A stretch of DNA of 64,000 nt, from assembly GCA_019359375.1 (NCBI GenBank), contig JAHHHL010000002.1, positions 62,001 through 126,000 of the forward strand, given 5' to 3'. The first letter of the stretch is position 1. Every line of letters begins with the position of its first letter. Below the pieces are notes generated by a model. That model worked only from the letters and a program-made list of their open reading frames with translations. It did not search any database and had not been told where the DNA came from. This document shows positions 18,372 through 27,565 of the stretch, in pieces. A program made the translations under genes and the position numbers. Source of the stretch: Lyngbya sp. HA4199-MV5. Lineage in GTDB: Bacteria; Cyanobacteriota; Cyanobacteriia; Leptolyngbyales; Leptolyngbyaceae.

Positions 18372-18749
18372 TTAAGCCTTATCCAAATTAAGCTTCGCTT
18401 GCCGCTCAAACCAGCTAATGACGTGAGTGATGGTGAGTGACTCGATCGCCACATCAGCCTCTTGCGCCATTTGCTTTAATGGCTTCAACGATGCCATCAC
18501 CAGTTGGGCAAAAAACTGCCGAAACTCCCGATCGATCCCGGTCTGCAAACTCTCATCTTGATAGACCCAATCTTCAACCTGCTGTGGGGCGAGTTGGCTG
18601 ATAGGCAAGCCGTTCTCCTGAGCAATGTGCTTGAGCGATCGCAGGGCATAAATCGCCACTCGCGCTGAAAACTTTTCCCGCGAGGTCAATAGCGCCTTAT
18701 CAACTTCAGCACATTCTTCGGGAGTGAGAAATTCTGTAGAGGGTTGCAT
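18372..18749 (-). CDS. Small protein with an internal duplication
   Basis: 125-residue acidic soluble protein that I do not recognise. It contains two copies of one motif, spaced 51 residues apart: residues 26-62 (ALRSLKHIAQENGLPISQL, then a VEDW end) and 77-113 (SLKPLKQMAQEADVAIESL, then a VISW end). This looks like a duplicated helical unit. It lies 22 bases downstream of another small minus-strand gene and could be co-transcribed with it. Both lie between a zinc-ribbon gene and sufR. Confidence 0.65.
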   Translation of the reverse strand: MQPSTEFLTPEECAEVDKALLTSREKFSARVAIYALRSLKHIAQENGLPISQLAPQQVEDWVYQDESLQTGIDREFRQFFAQLVMASLKPLKQMAQEADVAIESLTITHVISWFERQAKLNLDKA

Positions 18750-18771
18750 AAAAACACTTAGCGATCAGCAG

Positions 18772-19140
18772 CTAGCTCCCAGCGTAAGCGGGCAGGGCGT
18801 ACAGGGTAAATCGATCGTCTGGCTCATTTTGGATCAGAAGTTGCACATTTTGAGGCTCTTGCCACGGTTGTGCTTTGACAACCTCAATGAACTCACTAAT
18901 TTTTAGGAAGTTATAAGCTCCACCGTACACACGAGACTGCATCGGTTTTCCAGTATCGACATATTCATCCAATCTGTTTAGAGATCGCCAATTGTTCTCT
19001 GACAACCAGGCGTTAATATTCCTTAGCGGTAGCGGCTCTTCAACTGATTCTCCAGTTTCATCCGCTTCAACTGGCTCCATGTAATCTGCCCAAACTTCTC
19101 CCAGGCTAAAGATAAGAAGCACATCTGCTACCCAACTCAT
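18772..19140 (-). CDS. Conserved small protein of unknown function
   Basis: 122-residue soluble protein beginning MSWVADVLLIFSLGE. The central GGAYNFLKISEFIEVVKAQPW region resembles a family of uncharacterised small proteins scattered across bacteria, whose members often carry a V-Y-x-GAFN-L-like motif. A role as an immunity-type protein is possible but unproven. The start is the ATG at 19140, with GAGG nine bases upstream. It is separated by 28 bases from the sufR stop and reads the same way, so it might be transcribed with sufR. Confidence 0.6.
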   Translation of the reverse strand: MSWVADVLLIFSLGEVWADYMEPVEADETGESVEEPLPLRNINAWLSENNWRSLNRLDEYVDTGKPMQSRVYGGAYNFLKISEFIEVVKAQPWQEPQNVQLLIQNEPDDRFTLYALPAYAGS

Positions 19141-19168
19141 TTGCAAGAACCTCTTTCGGTGTTGAAAG

Positions 19169-19852
19169 CTACTTCGGCTGAATCAAATAGCCACAGCGAT
19201 GTTCACCGTTCACCAGCCAGTGGGTGCGCTCAACGGTGCAATCCAACGCCGCTGCAAACATTTCGAGTTCGTGACCGCAGACGCTGGGGAAAGATTCGGC
19301 GATGTGGGAAATGGCGCAGTTGTACTCCGTCAGGATGAAGCGATCGCCCTGTTCCACGATCGTTCCGCTGGCATCAATAGGATGACACTCTGCCATGTAG
19401 CCTTCTGTACGGCGCAGTTCGACCAGTTTTGCGACCCGTTCTTTTAAGGAACCGCTGCCGATGCGATCGCGGTATTCCATCGCCTTGCGTTCCCACTGTT
19501 TACGCAGGATTGACCCCATTTGATCCGCACCAACCGTTTCTACCAGTGTATCCAGCAGCGAAACGGCAAAATCATCGTATCGATCGGGGAAGCGATCGCG
19601 CCCTTCAGAACTCAGCACATAGGTGTAATTAGGACGACCCATCCCAGCCTGCACCGCTTGATGGACAATCAACCCACCTGCCTCCAAATCTTTGAGGTGT
19701 CGTCGCACAGCCTGCGGGCTTACCTGTAGCCGTTCGGCTAGCTCCTGCACTGTGCATTGACCTTGCTTTAACAAGTGCTGAAGAATATCTTGCTTGGTTG
19801 AGGCTTGCTTGGTTGAGGCTTGCTTGGTTGAGGGTGGTTGAATCGTCATCAT
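19169..19852 (-). CDS. sufR: Iron-sulfur cluster biogenesis repressor SufR
   Basis: 227-residue DeoR/ArsR-like regulator that binds a [4Fe-4S] cluster and represses the suf operon when clusters are plentiful. The N-terminal winged helix (LQVSPQAVRRHLKDLEAGGLI) is clear. The C-terminal cysteines are spaced C-x12-C-x12-C-x14-C by my count, close to the ligand pattern known for SufR. The N-terminus contains a tandem in-frame 15-base repeat giving STKQA-STKQA-STKQ. It is divergent from ftrC-sufBCDS, with two operator palindromes between. Confidence 0.95.
   Translation of the reverse strand: MMTIQPPSTKQASTKQASTKQDILQHLLKQGQCTVQELAERLQVSPQAVRRHLKDLEAGGLIVHQAVQAGMGRPNYTYVLSSEGRDRFPDRYDDFAVSLLDTLVETVGADQMGSILRKQWERKAMEYRDRIGSGSLKERVAKLVELRRTEGYMAECHPIDASGTIVEQGDRFILTEYNCAISHIAESFPSVCGHELEMFAAALDCTVERTHWLVNGEHRCGYLIQPK
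19792..19838. repeat. 15-base tandem repeat within sufR
   Basis: Three tandem copies of the 15-base unit GCTTGGTTGAGGCTT (minus-strand coding), adding Ser-Thr-Lys-Gln-Ala repeats near the SufR N-terminus. The unit is a multiple of three, so copy-number change would keep the frame. Confidence 0.8.
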
Positions 19853-19971
19853 TCTTTTTCCAGCGGTAAAGCCGACCCCTAAAGTTCACCCTTGCATTGA
19901 TCGAATCAGATGGCAGTACCACAGCCGATCGTCGCATTAGAACGTGTTGTCTCGTTGGTGCCCCACTTTGA

Positions 19972-19985
19972 CAACATCAATGTTG
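19972..19985. promoter_or_regulatory. SufR operator, site 1
   Basis: CAAC-ATCAAT-GTTG, an exact CAAC-N6-GTTG inverted repeat, the known SufR recognition pattern in cyanobacteria. It lies in the divergent sufR/ftrC-sufB control region, nearer to sufR. Confidence 0.85.
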
Positions 19986-20012
19986 CTAAAGTATCTTACA
20001 ATAGTGGTTAAA

Positions 20013-20026
20013 CAACAAACGTGTTG
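20013..20026. promoter_or_regulatory. SufR operator, site 2
   Basis: CAAC-AAACGT-GTTG, extended to a perfect AACAAC/GTTGTT pair over 20011-20028. It lies 41 bases from site 1 (start to start) and 43 bases before the ftrC ATG, placing ftrC and the suf genes under SufR control. Two sites of different affinity are known for the Synechocystis sufR-sufB region. Confidence 0.88.
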
Positions 20027-20068
20027 TTTTAATTATAGAATCGATCTGTCGTCTTGTCGCGCTGCCTC

Positions 20069-20446
20069 ATGAACTCAGAGACTCAATCCAACGCACCCGC
20101 TCAATCGACCGATAAAAGCCTCGAAGCGATGAGGCACTTTTCGATTACGTATGCCAAACGTACAGGTACTTATTTTTGCGTCGATCCGGGCGTAACCGCC
20201 GTGGTGATTGAAGGATTGGCAAAACACAAAGATGACTTAGGTTCGCCGCTCTGCCCCTGTCGCCATTATGAAGATAAAGCGGCTGAAGTTGAGGCTGCTT
20301 ATTGGAACTGCCCCTGTGTGCCCATGCGTGAGCGCAAAGAGTGCCACTGTATGCTGTTTCTCACGTCTGACAATGACTTCGCAGGCGACCAGCAAGACAT
20401 TACGTTTGATGAAATTAGAGCCACCACTAACCAGCAGCACGGTTAA
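20069..20446 (+). CDS. ftrC: Ferredoxin:thioredoxin reductase catalytic subunit
   Basis: 125-residue catalytic beta chain of ferredoxin:thioredoxin reductase, which passes light-derived electrons from ferredoxin to thioredoxin through a [4Fe-4S] cluster and an adjacent disulfide. The cluster and active-site pattern is present: FCVDPG, then CPCRHY, CPCVPMRE and CHCMLF. I use the ATG at 20069; a TTG 15 bases upstream is less likely. It is the first gene after the SufR operators and 58 bases before sufB, so production of this iron-sulfur enzyme is likely tied to cluster supply. Its partner ftrV is at 61.4 kb. Confidence 0.93.
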   Translation: MNSETQSNAPAQSTDKSLEAMRHFSITYAKRTGTYFCVDPGVTAVVIEGLAKHKDDLGSPLCPCRHYEDKAAEVEAAYWNCPCVPMRERKECHCMLFLTSDNDFAGDQQDITFDEIRATTNQQHG

Positions 20447-20504
20447 CGACTAATTTTCTTCTGCCCCGATCGCCATCCCTAACCTAGACCAGAGAACACT
20501 GCTC

Positions 20505-21941
20505 ATGAGTCCAACTGTTCAGAACCTCGTTAACCAGCCTTACAAATACGGCTTCATCACCAACATTGAAGCCGATACGATTCCGCGTGGGCTGAGTGAA
20601 GATGTCGTGCGGCTGATTTCGGCAAAGAAAGAAGAGCCGGAGTTCATGCTGGAGTTTCGGCTGAAGGCGTACCGTCAGTGGCTCAAGATGGCGGAACCCA
20701 ATTGGCAGAACGCAATCTATCCAGCGATCGACTACCAGAACATCGTCTACTACTCTGCGCCCAAGGTGAAAGAGAAGAAGAGGAGCTTATCAGAAGTCGA
20801 TCCTGAACTGCTGGATACGTTTGAGAAACTTGGCATTCCGCTGTCCGAGCAGAAGCGCCTGAGCAATGTCGCGGTGGATGCGATCTTTGACAGCGTTTCG
20901 ATCGCCACTACCTTTAAAGAAAAGCTTGCCGAAGAAGGGGTGATCTTCTGCTCCTTCGCCGAAGCCGTCCAAGAGCATCCTGAGCTGATCCAGAAGTATC
21001 TCGGTAGCGTCGTTCCCGCTGGCGATAATTTCTTTGCTGCACTTAACTCTGCCGTCTTCAGCGATGGCTCCTTCGTCTACATCCCCAAAGGCACCAAATG
21101 CCCGATGGAGCTTTCTACCTACTTCCGCATCAATAATGGCGATTCGGGTCAGTTTGAGCGGACGCTAATTGTCGCCGAAGAAGGCAGTTCCGTCAGCTAC
21201 CTGGAAGGCTGTACTGCGCCCATGTTCGACACCAACCAGCTCCATGCGGCTGTTGTGGAATTAGTAGCGCTGGATAATGCCGACATCAAGTATTCCACCG
21301 TTCAGAACTGGTATGCAGGCGATGCTAATGGCAAAGGCGGCATCTACAACTTTGTCACCAAACGCGGCTTGTGTCAGGGAGTGAACTCCAAGATCTCGTG
21401 GACTCAAGTAGAAACAGGTTCTGCGATCACCTGGAAGTACCCCAGTTGTGTGCTCGTAGGCGACAACTCCGTGGGTGAATTCTACTCCGTCGCGCTGACC
21501 AACCATCACCAGCAAGCCGATACAGGCACCAAGATGGTTCACATTGGCAAGAACACCCGGAGCACCATCATTTCCAAGGGCATTTCGGCGGGACAATCCA
21601 AGAACAGCTATCGCGGTTTGGTCAAGATTGGTCCTAAAGCCACGGGCGCACGGAACTATTCCCAGTGCGACTCCATGCTGATCGGCGATAATGCCCAGGC
21701 AAATACCTTCCCCTACATCCAGGTGCAAAACAACAAAGGTAAGGTCGAACACGAAGCCTCCACGTCCAAAATTGGCGAAGACCAGTTGTTCTACTTCTCT
21801 CAGCGCGGCATCTCCTCCGAAGACGCGATTTCCATGATGATCAGCGGCTTCTGTAAGGATGTGTTCAACCAGTTGCCAATGGAGTTTGCGGTAGAAGCCG
21901 ATCGTCTCCTCAGCCTCAAACTTGAAGGCAGCGTAGGTTAG
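20505..21941 (+). CDS. sufB: Fe-S cluster assembly scaffold SufB
   Basis: 478-residue subunit of the SufBC2D scaffold on which new iron-sulfur clusters form. Family features: N-terminal [20 protein letters not shown], the beta-helix core with [32 protein letters not shown], and [20 protein letters not shown], and the C-terminal block with [17 protein letters not shown]. The length is typical. In most cyanobacteria sufC follows directly; here two unrelated genes are inserted first. Confidence 0.96.
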   Translation: MSPTVQNLVNQPYKYGFITNIEADTIPRGLSEDVVRLISAKKEEPEFMLEFRLKAYRQWLKMAEPNWQNAIYPAIDYQNIVYYSAPKVKEKKRSLSEVDPELLDTFEKLGIPLSEQKRLSNVAVDAIFDSVSIATTFKEKLAEEGVIFCSFAEAVQEHPELIQKYLGSVVPAGDNFFAALNSAVFSDGSFVYIPKGTKCPMELSTYFRINNGDSGQFERTLIVAEEGSSVSYLEGCTAPMFDTNQLHAAVVELVALDNADIKYSTVQNWYAGDANGKGGIYNFVTKRGLCQGVNSKISWTQVETGSAITWKYPSCVLVGDNSVGEFYSVALTNHHQQADTGTKMVHIGKNTRSTIISKGISAGQSKNSYRGLVKIGPKATGARNYSQCDSMLIGDNAQANTFPYIQVQNNKGKVEHEASTSKIGEDQLFYFSQRGISSEDAISMMISGFCKDVFNQLPMEFAVEADRLLSLKLEGSVG

Positions 21942-21970
21942 GGGATGTCCTTTTGGAAGGAGCTAAGCCG

Positions 21971-22405
21971 ATGGAATCAGCAAGCATGGGATTAGTCTTT
22001 GCCGAGATTGAACTCATTAGTGGCGATGATTTAGCTTTTGTCCGTCGTGGACAACTTCAGGAAGACCAAATTCATCGCTGTATTGTTCGGGCAATGGTGG
22101 ATAGCGGTGCCACGATGCTTACAATTCCAGAATTTGTCAAACAACACCTGGATTTGCAAAAAGTAACTGATCTTGAAGCAGAATTGGCAGATGGATCAGC
22201 CTCAACTTTTGAAGTGGTTGGTCCTGTGGAAGTGAGATTTCAGAATCGGCGTACTAGCGTTGAGGCATTAGTGGTTCCAAATTCTAAAACGGTTTTGCTT
22301 GGAGCAATGCCAATGGAAGGGATGGACGTATTAATTGATCCAAAGCGCGAACGCTTGATTGTGAATCCTGAAAGCCCCAATGTTGCCCGCATGATGTTGA
22401 TGTAA
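21971..22405 (+). CDS. Retropepsin-like aspartyl protease domain protein inside suf operon
   Basis: 144-residue protein with a single clan-AA aspartyl protease-like fold. The signature Asp-Ser-Gly triad is in RAMVDSGATMLTIPE, the flap region follows in ELADGSASTFEVVG, and the C-terminal LLGAMPMEGMDVLIDPKRERL matches the closing strands of this family. It would work as a homodimer if active. The ATG at 21971 has AAGGAG nine bases upstream. It sits 29 bases after sufB and 10 bases before the next guest gene, splitting sufB from sufC. Similar small proteins are scattered through cyanobacterial genomes, often beside nuclease-like or toxin genes; function unknown. Confidence 0.7.
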   Translation: MESASMGLVFAEIELISGDDLAFVRRGQLQEDQIHRCIVRAMVDSGATMLTIPEFVKQHLDLQKVTDLEAELADGSASTFEVVGPVEVRFQNRRTSVEALVVPNSKTVLLGAMPMEGMDVLIDPKRERLIVNPESPNVARMMLM

Positions 22406-22415
22406 GGCTAAGGAA

Positions 22416-23036
22416 ATGGTTCAAACTTTACAAGCCAAAAATGTTACGCTGCGAAACCTGATTGATGATTTTGGGCTGCGATTAGTTCAAGACAATCAAT
22501 TCTTCCGTGAGTGGCAAGATGATTTACCTTCTATCACTGACTCGGAAAAGCAGTTTTTAGACAAGGTAAAAGAGGGATACATTAACCTTATTAACTATCC
22601 ACCCTTATTAGAAAAACCTATCCAGATTGCCATTTTAGGACCAATTTTGTTTTTGGGTGGATTCTACCTGCCTCCGTTTCAAATTAGAGCCGAAGAATCG
22701 ATCGAGATTATAGCTGAGGATGAGGGCACGATTATTCGAGGGCAGTTGGATGTCTTGATTCTGAAAGAGCAGTTTTGGGTGATGGCGATCGAATCAAAAC
22801 GATTTTCCTTTTCAATGGAAGCTGGACTGGCACAACTGCTGGCGTATATGCTAGCAAATCCTCACCCAACCAAACCTGGTTTTGGGTTGATTGTGACAGG
22901 TGGAACATTTGTGTTTGTCAAATTGGTTAAAGATGCTGTTGCCCAATACGCCATTTCTAACGAGTTTGCCATTCGTAATCAGGGTAACGAATTGTACGAT
23001 GTCTTTAGCATTTTGAAACGAATTGGCAATTTATAG
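22416..23036 (+). CDS. Putative PD-(D/E)XK nuclease-like protein inside suf operon
   Basis: 206-residue protein resembling the cyanobacterial family often labelled 'restriction endonuclease subunit R'. The likely nuclease core is GQLDVLILKEQFWVMAIESK: an Asp in LDV, then a Glu-x-Lys (ESK) on the next strand, as in PD-(D/E)XK enzymes. No helicase or methylase partner is present, so a restriction system is not implied. It starts ten bases after the aspartyl-protease-like gene and ends 22 bases before sufC. The A+T content looks higher than in sufB or sufC, consistent with transfer. Confidence 0.6.
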   Translation: MVQTLQAKNVTLRNLIDDFGLRLVQDNQFFREWQDDLPSITDSEKQFLDKVKEGYINLINYPPLLEKPIQIAILGPILFLGGFYLPPFQIRAEESIEIIAEDEGTIIRGQLDVLILKEQFWVMAIESKRFSFSMEAGLAQLLAYMLANPHPTKPGFGLIVTGGTFVFVKLVKDAVAQYAISNEFAIRNQGNELYDVFSILKRIGNL

Positions 23037-23058
23037 AATTTAAAGTTAGGAGTAGCGT

Positions 23059-23844
23059 GTGATTAATGAAGGCAGTAACATCATCCTTTCAGTACGGAAC
23101 TTAACCGCTGAAGTGGATGGGATTCAGATTTTGAAAGGGCTGAATCTGGAAGTCAAAGCGGGTGAAATTCACGCCATTATGGGACCGAATGGCTCTGGGA
23201 AAAGCACCTTTTCTAAAGTGCTGGCAGGGCATCCTGACTACACCGTGACAGGTGGCGAAATCCACTTTCAGGGTGCGAATCTATTGGAATTAGAAGCAGA
23301 AGAACGGGCGAGATCGGGCATCTTTCTTGCCTTCCAATATCCCATTGAAATTCCGGGTGTCAGCAATCTAGATTTCTTGCGCGTGGCATACAATTCCAAA
23401 CGCAAACATCAGGGTTTGGAGGAATTAGATGCCTTCGATTTTGATGATCTGGTGCGACAAAAGCTGGATATCGTCAAAATGGATCCTGCGTTTCTCAGCC
23501 GTAGCCTGAATGAAGGGTTTTCGGGTGGTGAGAAAAAGCGCAACGAAATCCTGCAAATGGCGATGCTGGAACCAACGCTTGGCATTCTGGACGAAACCGA
23601 TTCGGGCTTAGATATCGATGCACTCAAGATTGTGTCGAACGGGGTCAATCAATTGGCGAACGCAGAAAACGCGATCGTCCTCATTACCCACTATCAACGC
23701 TTGCTCGACTACATCACACCGGATTATGTTCACGTCATGGAAGGCGGACGTATTCTTACCACTGGCGGCAAAGAACTGGCGCTAGAACTTGAGGATCGCG
23801 GCTACGAGTGGGTACGCGAAGAGGAGGCAGTAGCAGCGAAATGA
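23059..23844 (+). CDS. sufC: Fe-S cluster assembly ATPase SufC
   Basis: 261-residue ABC-type ATPase of the SufBC2D complex. The Walker A is GPNGSGKST, the Q-loop follows at [11 protein letters not shown], the signature is [10 protein letters not shown], Walker B is [12 protein letters not shown], and the switch histidine is in [11 protein letters not shown]. The start is GTG with AGGAG close upstream. The stop overlaps the sufD start by four bases (ATGA). Confidence 0.96.
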   Translation: MINEGSNIILSVRNLTAEVDGIQILKGLNLEVKAGEIHAIMGPNGSGKSTFSKVLAGHPDYTVTGGEIHFQGANLLELEAEERARSGIFLAFQYPIEIPGVSNLDFLRVAYNSKRKHQGLEELDAFDFDDLVRQKLDIVKMDPAFLSRSLNEGFSGGEKKRNEILQMAMLEPTLGILDETDSGLDIDALKIVSNGVNQLANAENAIVLITHYQRLLDYITPDYVHVMEGGRILTTGGKELALELEDRGYEWVREEEAVAAK

Positions 23845-25355
23845 CGATCCCATCTACTGTTTCTGATGTCATTACAAATGGGAAGACGAAAAGCGATCGA
23901 TCTGCTTATCTTAAGAGCTTGCTAGATCTACGTTCTGACTTTGAAGCATCAGACTTGGATACAGATACAGAAGCTTGGTTGCAAGACCTGCGCGATCGTG
24001 CGACTGAAGTTGTCCTCAAAAGTGCCATTCCCTCTACAAAAGATGAAGAGTGGCGCTTCACCGATCTATCACCACTTTTACAAACCAGCTTTAGCTCAGG
24101 GTATCCTGCATCCAAAGCTAATGAGGCAGAGAGACAATCGCTTCCTCTATCAGAGGCTAAAATCCGTCTAACGTTTGAAAATGGCATCCATTATGCTGGG
24201 GCTGAATTTGAAATAAGGGCAAGTTTACCTGAAGGTTTAGTTGTCAGCAGTCTTCTTAAGAGGCAACGAAAGCAGCCTCCAAATATGTTGGAGATGCTAG
24301 CCGGAAATGAGGAAACGGTCACGGCAATCAATGCCTCACTCAGCTCTTCAGTACCACCATTGAAAGCTGAGGAACTAGCTACAGCATTCAACACTTTGGA
24401 ATCTCTTGCAGGAACCGAGGATGTACGAAAACTGCTGCAAAGTCAGTTGGCGACGTTGGCGGGAACTGAGGACGTATTTACGGCACTTAACACCGCAAGC
24501 TTTACAAATGCCGCCGTTATCTTCGTTCCCAAGAATGTAGATGTTCAAATCCCGATTCAACTTCTGTTTATTGCCACACCTAAAGATCGCGCCCCGATTG
24601 CTCACCCTCGCTGCATTGTGATTGCGGAATCAGGTAGTAAGCTAACACTCATTGAAGAGTATGTGACGCTTTACGATGGTGCTTATTTCACCAATCCCGT
24701 CACCGAAGTTTGGGTGGGTGAGAATGCCGAAGTGAACCACACACGCATTCAGCGGGATAGTGTTGAAGCCTTTCATATTGGTAAGACGGCTGTTTCGCAA
24801 GCGCGGGATTCTCGCTATACCTGTAATGCCGTGAGTCTCGGTGCGAAGCTTTCGCGTCACAATTTAGAGGTTCACCACACTGGGGAGCAGACCGAAACGA
24901 CGCTGAATGGATTGACGATCGTTGGTGGTGAACAGGTTGCCGACACGCACAGCACGATCGCCTACTCCCATCCTCACGGCAGCAGCAATCAGATTCATAA
25001 ATGCATTGTGGACGATCGTGCCCATGCGGTGTTCAACGGCAAAGTCTTTGTGCCCAAAGCCGCTCAACTCACCGACGCAAAGCAGCTTAGCAGCAATCTG
25101 TTGCTGTCACCCAAAGCGCGGGTTGATACCAAGCCTCAGCTCGAAATTACCGCTGACAACGTGAAATGTACTCACGGCGCAACCGTCAGCCAACTCGACA
25201 GTGATGAAGTCTTTTACCTCCAAAGTCGCGGCATCGACGAAGAAAGTGCCCGCAAACTGTTGACCTATGCCTTTGCCTATGAGGTCATTCGTGAGATTCC
25301 CGTTGCGTCTCTGAGAGAGAAATTGGCGGCGATCGTCCGTGAACAGCAAGCCTGA
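23841..25355 (+). CDS. sufD: Fe-S cluster assembly protein SufD with extra repeats
   Basis: 504-residue SufD, partner of SufB in the cluster scaffold. N-terminal [14 protein letters not shown] and C-terminal beta-helix motifs ([58 protein letters not shown]) identify it. It is longer than the usual ~450 residues. Residues 152-218 contain three copies of an LAG(N/T)E(E/D)-V unit, at about 152, 188 and 205, before the normal ALNTASF strand; the last two share LAGTEDV exactly. I place the start at the ATG overlapping the sufC stop. An internal duplication has probably lengthened the linker ahead of the core. Confidence 0.94.
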   Translation: MTIPSTVSDVITNGKTKSDRSAYLKSLLDLRSDFEASDLDTDTEAWLQDLRDRATEVVLKSAIPSTKDEEWRFTDLSPLLQTSFSSGYPASKANEAERQSLPLSEAKIRLTFENGIHYAGAEFEIRASLPEGLVVSSLLKRQRKQPPNMLEMLAGNEETVTAINASLSSSVPPLKAEELATAFNTLESLAGTEDVRKLLQSQLATLAGTEDVFTALNTASFTNAAVIFVPKNVDVQIPIQLLFIATPKDRAPIAHPRCIVIAESGSKLTLIEEYVTLYDGAYFTNPVTEVWVGENAEVNHTRIQRDSVEAFHIGKTAVSQARDSRYTCNAVSLGAKLSRHNLEVHHTGEQTETTLNGLTIVGGEQVADTHSTIAYSHPHGSSNQIHKCIVDDRAHAVFNGKVFVPKAAQLTDAKQLSSNLLLSPKARVDTKPQLEITADNVKCTHGATVSQLDSDEVFYLQSRGIDEESARKLLTYAFAYEVIREIPVASLREKLAAIVREQQA

Positions 25356-25357
25356 CG

Positions 25358-25510
25358 ATTGAGAGGCAGAAGGCAGAGGGCAGAAGGCAGAAGCTTTTTT
25401 CCAGTCTCCTCACTAGAACTCTAAATTAAGAAGTCAGGATGTCAGGAGTCAGAAGCTTTTTCCAGTCTTCCAACCTCAAAACTTTTAGCCTTTATCCTTT
25501 AGCCTTTTCC
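25358..25510. repeat. Purine-rich degenerate repeats between sufD and sufS
   Basis: Repeats of GGCAGAAGGCAGAGG and GTCAGGAGTCAGAAG, followed by TTTAGCCTTTATCCTTTAGCC, fill the gap between sufD and sufS. This kind of repeat is common in cyanobacterial intergenic DNA. Its place within an operon is unusual and may separate sufS expression from sufBCD. Confidence 0.6.
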
Positions 25511-25514
25511 CATC

Positions 25515-26777
25515 ATGACCCTCATCCAAACCAAGCCCCTTGCTACAACGGTTCGTGCTGATTTTCCAATTCTGAGCGAACAGATTCATGGAAAGCAGTT
25601 GGTGTATCTAGATAACGCGGCGACCTCGCAAAAGCCGATCGCGGTTCTCAACGCCCTTCGCCATTATTACGAGCACGACAACGCCAACGTGCATCGAGGT
25701 GTCCATACCCTGAGTTCGCGGGCAACGGATGCGTATGAAGGGGCACGGGATAAGGTCGCAGCGTTTGTCAATGCGGCATCGCGGCAAGAGATTGTCTACA
25801 CCCGCAATGCCAGTGAGGCGATTAACTTGGTTGCCTATGCGTGGGGCAATGCCAACGTGCAGCAAGGCGATGAAATTATCCTCTCAGTCATGGAGCATCA
25901 CAGCAACCTGATCCCCTGGCAACTGCTGGTACAGCGATCGGGTGCGGTGCTGAAGTTCGTCGAGCTAACCGAAACCGAGGAGTTTGATTTAGAGCATTTT
26001 AAGTCGTTGCTATCCGACAAAACGAAGCTGGTTTCAGTGGTGCATGTCTCGAATACATTGGGCTGCATTAACCCCGTGAAAGAGATTTGTGCGATCGCCC
26101 ATCAATACGGCGCGCGAGTCCTCATTGATGCTTGCCAGAGTGTGCCTCACATGGCGATCGACGTGCAGGACATCGATTGCGATTGGCTCGTTGCCTCTGG
26201 TCATAAAATGTGCGCCCCCACGGGGATCGGCTTTCTGTATGGCAAGCTCGATCTGTTGCGATCGATGCCTCCCTTCCTCGGCGGGGGCGAAATGATTGCG
26301 GATGTCTTTCTCGATCATGCGACCTACGCCGATTTGCCCCACAAGCTTGAAGCGGGCACGCCTGCCATTGCCGAAGCGATCGCCCTGGGTGCGGCGGTTG
26401 ATTACTTGAGCGCGATCGGCATGGACACCATTCATGCCTACGAAGAAGAACTGACTGGCTACCTGTTCCAACAGCTTCAACAAATCCCTGCCTTAAGGCT
26501 GTACGGTCCTAAGCCCAATGCGGATGGTAGCGGTCGGGCAGCACTAGCCGCCTTTACTGCAGGCGAGGTGCATCCTCACGACCTCTCTACTATTTTGGAT
26601 CAAGCTGGCGTGGCAATTCGGGCAGGACATCACTGCACACAACCGCTGCATCGTCACCTCGGCGCACAATCCACAGCGCGGGCAAGCCTCTACTTCTACA
26701 ACACCTGCGATGAGATTGATGTCTTCATCACAGCGCTGAAAGAGGCGATCGAATTCTTCGGTGCAATCTTTAGCTGA
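25515..26777 (+). CDS. sufS: Cysteine desulfurase SufS
   Basis: 420-residue PLP-dependent enzyme that takes sulfur from cysteine for cluster assembly. It shows the N-terminal [11 protein letters not shown], the PLP-lysine region [15 protein letters not shown] (Lys in GHK), and the group II active-site cysteine in [12 protein letters not shown]. Length and motifs are typical for SufS/CsdA. It is the last suf gene, 159 bases after sufD. No sufE is seen nearby, so the sulfur acceptor must lie elsewhere. Confidence 0.95.
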   Translation: MTLIQTKPLATTVRADFPILSEQIHGKQLVYLDNAATSQKPIAVLNALRHYYEHDNANVHRGVHTLSSRATDAYEGARDKVAAFVNAASRQEIVYTRNASEAINLVAYAWGNANVQQGDEIILSVMEHHSNLIPWQLLVQRSGAVLKFVELTETEEFDLEHFKSLLSDKTKLVSVVHVSNTLGCINPVKEICAIAHQYGARVLIDACQSVPHMAIDVQDIDCDWLVASGHKMCAPTGIGFLYGKLDLLRSMPPFLGGGEMIADVFLDHATYADLPHKLEAGTPAIAEAIALGAAVDYLSAIGMDTIHAYEEELTGYLFQQLQQIPALRLYGPKPNADGSGRAALAAFTAGEVHPHDLSTILDQAGVAIRAGHHCTQPLHRHLGAQSTARASLYFYNTCDEIDVFITALKEAIEFFGAIFS

Positions 26778-26931
26778 AGTTAATGAAAACCTCACGTTCT
26801 ACTCGTGTTTTATACGGATTTGAGCTTGCCTGAAAGTATTGTGTTGTGTGAGACTTGACCTGTATTCGCTTTTGCCCCGAGCAAATACGGCTTTTCACAT
26901 CCAGCACTAACACATCTTCTGGAGTAGCTCA

Positions 26932-27423
26932 GTGAAAACCGTCACTCGTGAGATCTCTAAAGCTAGAGCAGCTACCCGACGAGCCACCTTTTTCACCCGT
27001 AAATACGCATTCTTGCTTACGGCAGCTTGTCTTTTAACGGTAGCAGCAGCAAACCACGGAAATAGCAAGGTATCTCAGTGTAATCGCTTGGTGGCGATCG
27101 TCAATCAGGCGGCTGACGCTCAACCGGACGCATTAGGGGTGACGATCGCTGAGGATAATCACCGTCTGAAGAAAACGGCGATTCAGCTTGAGGGCTATGC
27201 CGATCGTCTTGCCTTTACCGACTTTTCTGACCCCAACATTCAAACCTTTCAGTCACAGTTTATTCAGTTGTACCGGGATCTTAGTCGAACCAGTGGTGCA
27301 GTGGTTTCGGCTCCTACAGGAAACTTTCAAAGCGTCAGTCAGGCAAATCGCTCGCTCATCGAAACTCAAGAACGTGAGCGTCCGCTAGTGCAAGAAGTGA
27401 ACCAGTACTGTAGCCCCAAGTAA
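26932..27423 (+). CDS. Secreted helical protein of unknown function
   Basis: 163-residue protein starting at GTG. A basic N-terminus and a hydrophobic segment near residues 27-43 form a signal peptide or anchor. The mature part is mostly helical and carries two Cys (near residues 50 and 160) that might form a disulfide. I do not recognise a domain. It is likely periplasmic. The neighbours are unrelated core genes. Confidence 0.6.
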   Translation: MKTVTREISKARAATRRATFFTRKYAFLLTAACLLTVAAANHGNSKVSQCNRLVAIVNQAADAQPDALGVTIAEDNHRLKKTAIQLEGYADRLAFTDFSDPNIQTFQSQFIQLYRDLSRTSGAVVSAPTGNFQSVSQANRSLIETQERERPLVQEVNQYCSPK

Positions 27424-27565
27424 AGTCTCACGTCCATCGCATGACGCACGATCGCACAACGCACGCTCGCTCCAATGATGGATTTCAAAGTTCACGGCTC
27501 TCCACCATAATAAATGCATCTATCTTGCTAAAGAGCGAGATTATTGCTGTGGAGCCTATAGAAGA

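Noticed and set aside
22416-23036. Type I restriction enzyme R subunit
   Set aside because: There is no helicase domain and no methylase or specificity gene nearby; only a nuclease-like core is visible.
26921-26934. GGAGTAGCTCAGTG resembles a tRNA D-arm
   Set aside because: No acceptor stem, anticodon arm or T-arm (GTTCRA) is present around it, and it overlaps the GTG start of a protein gene.
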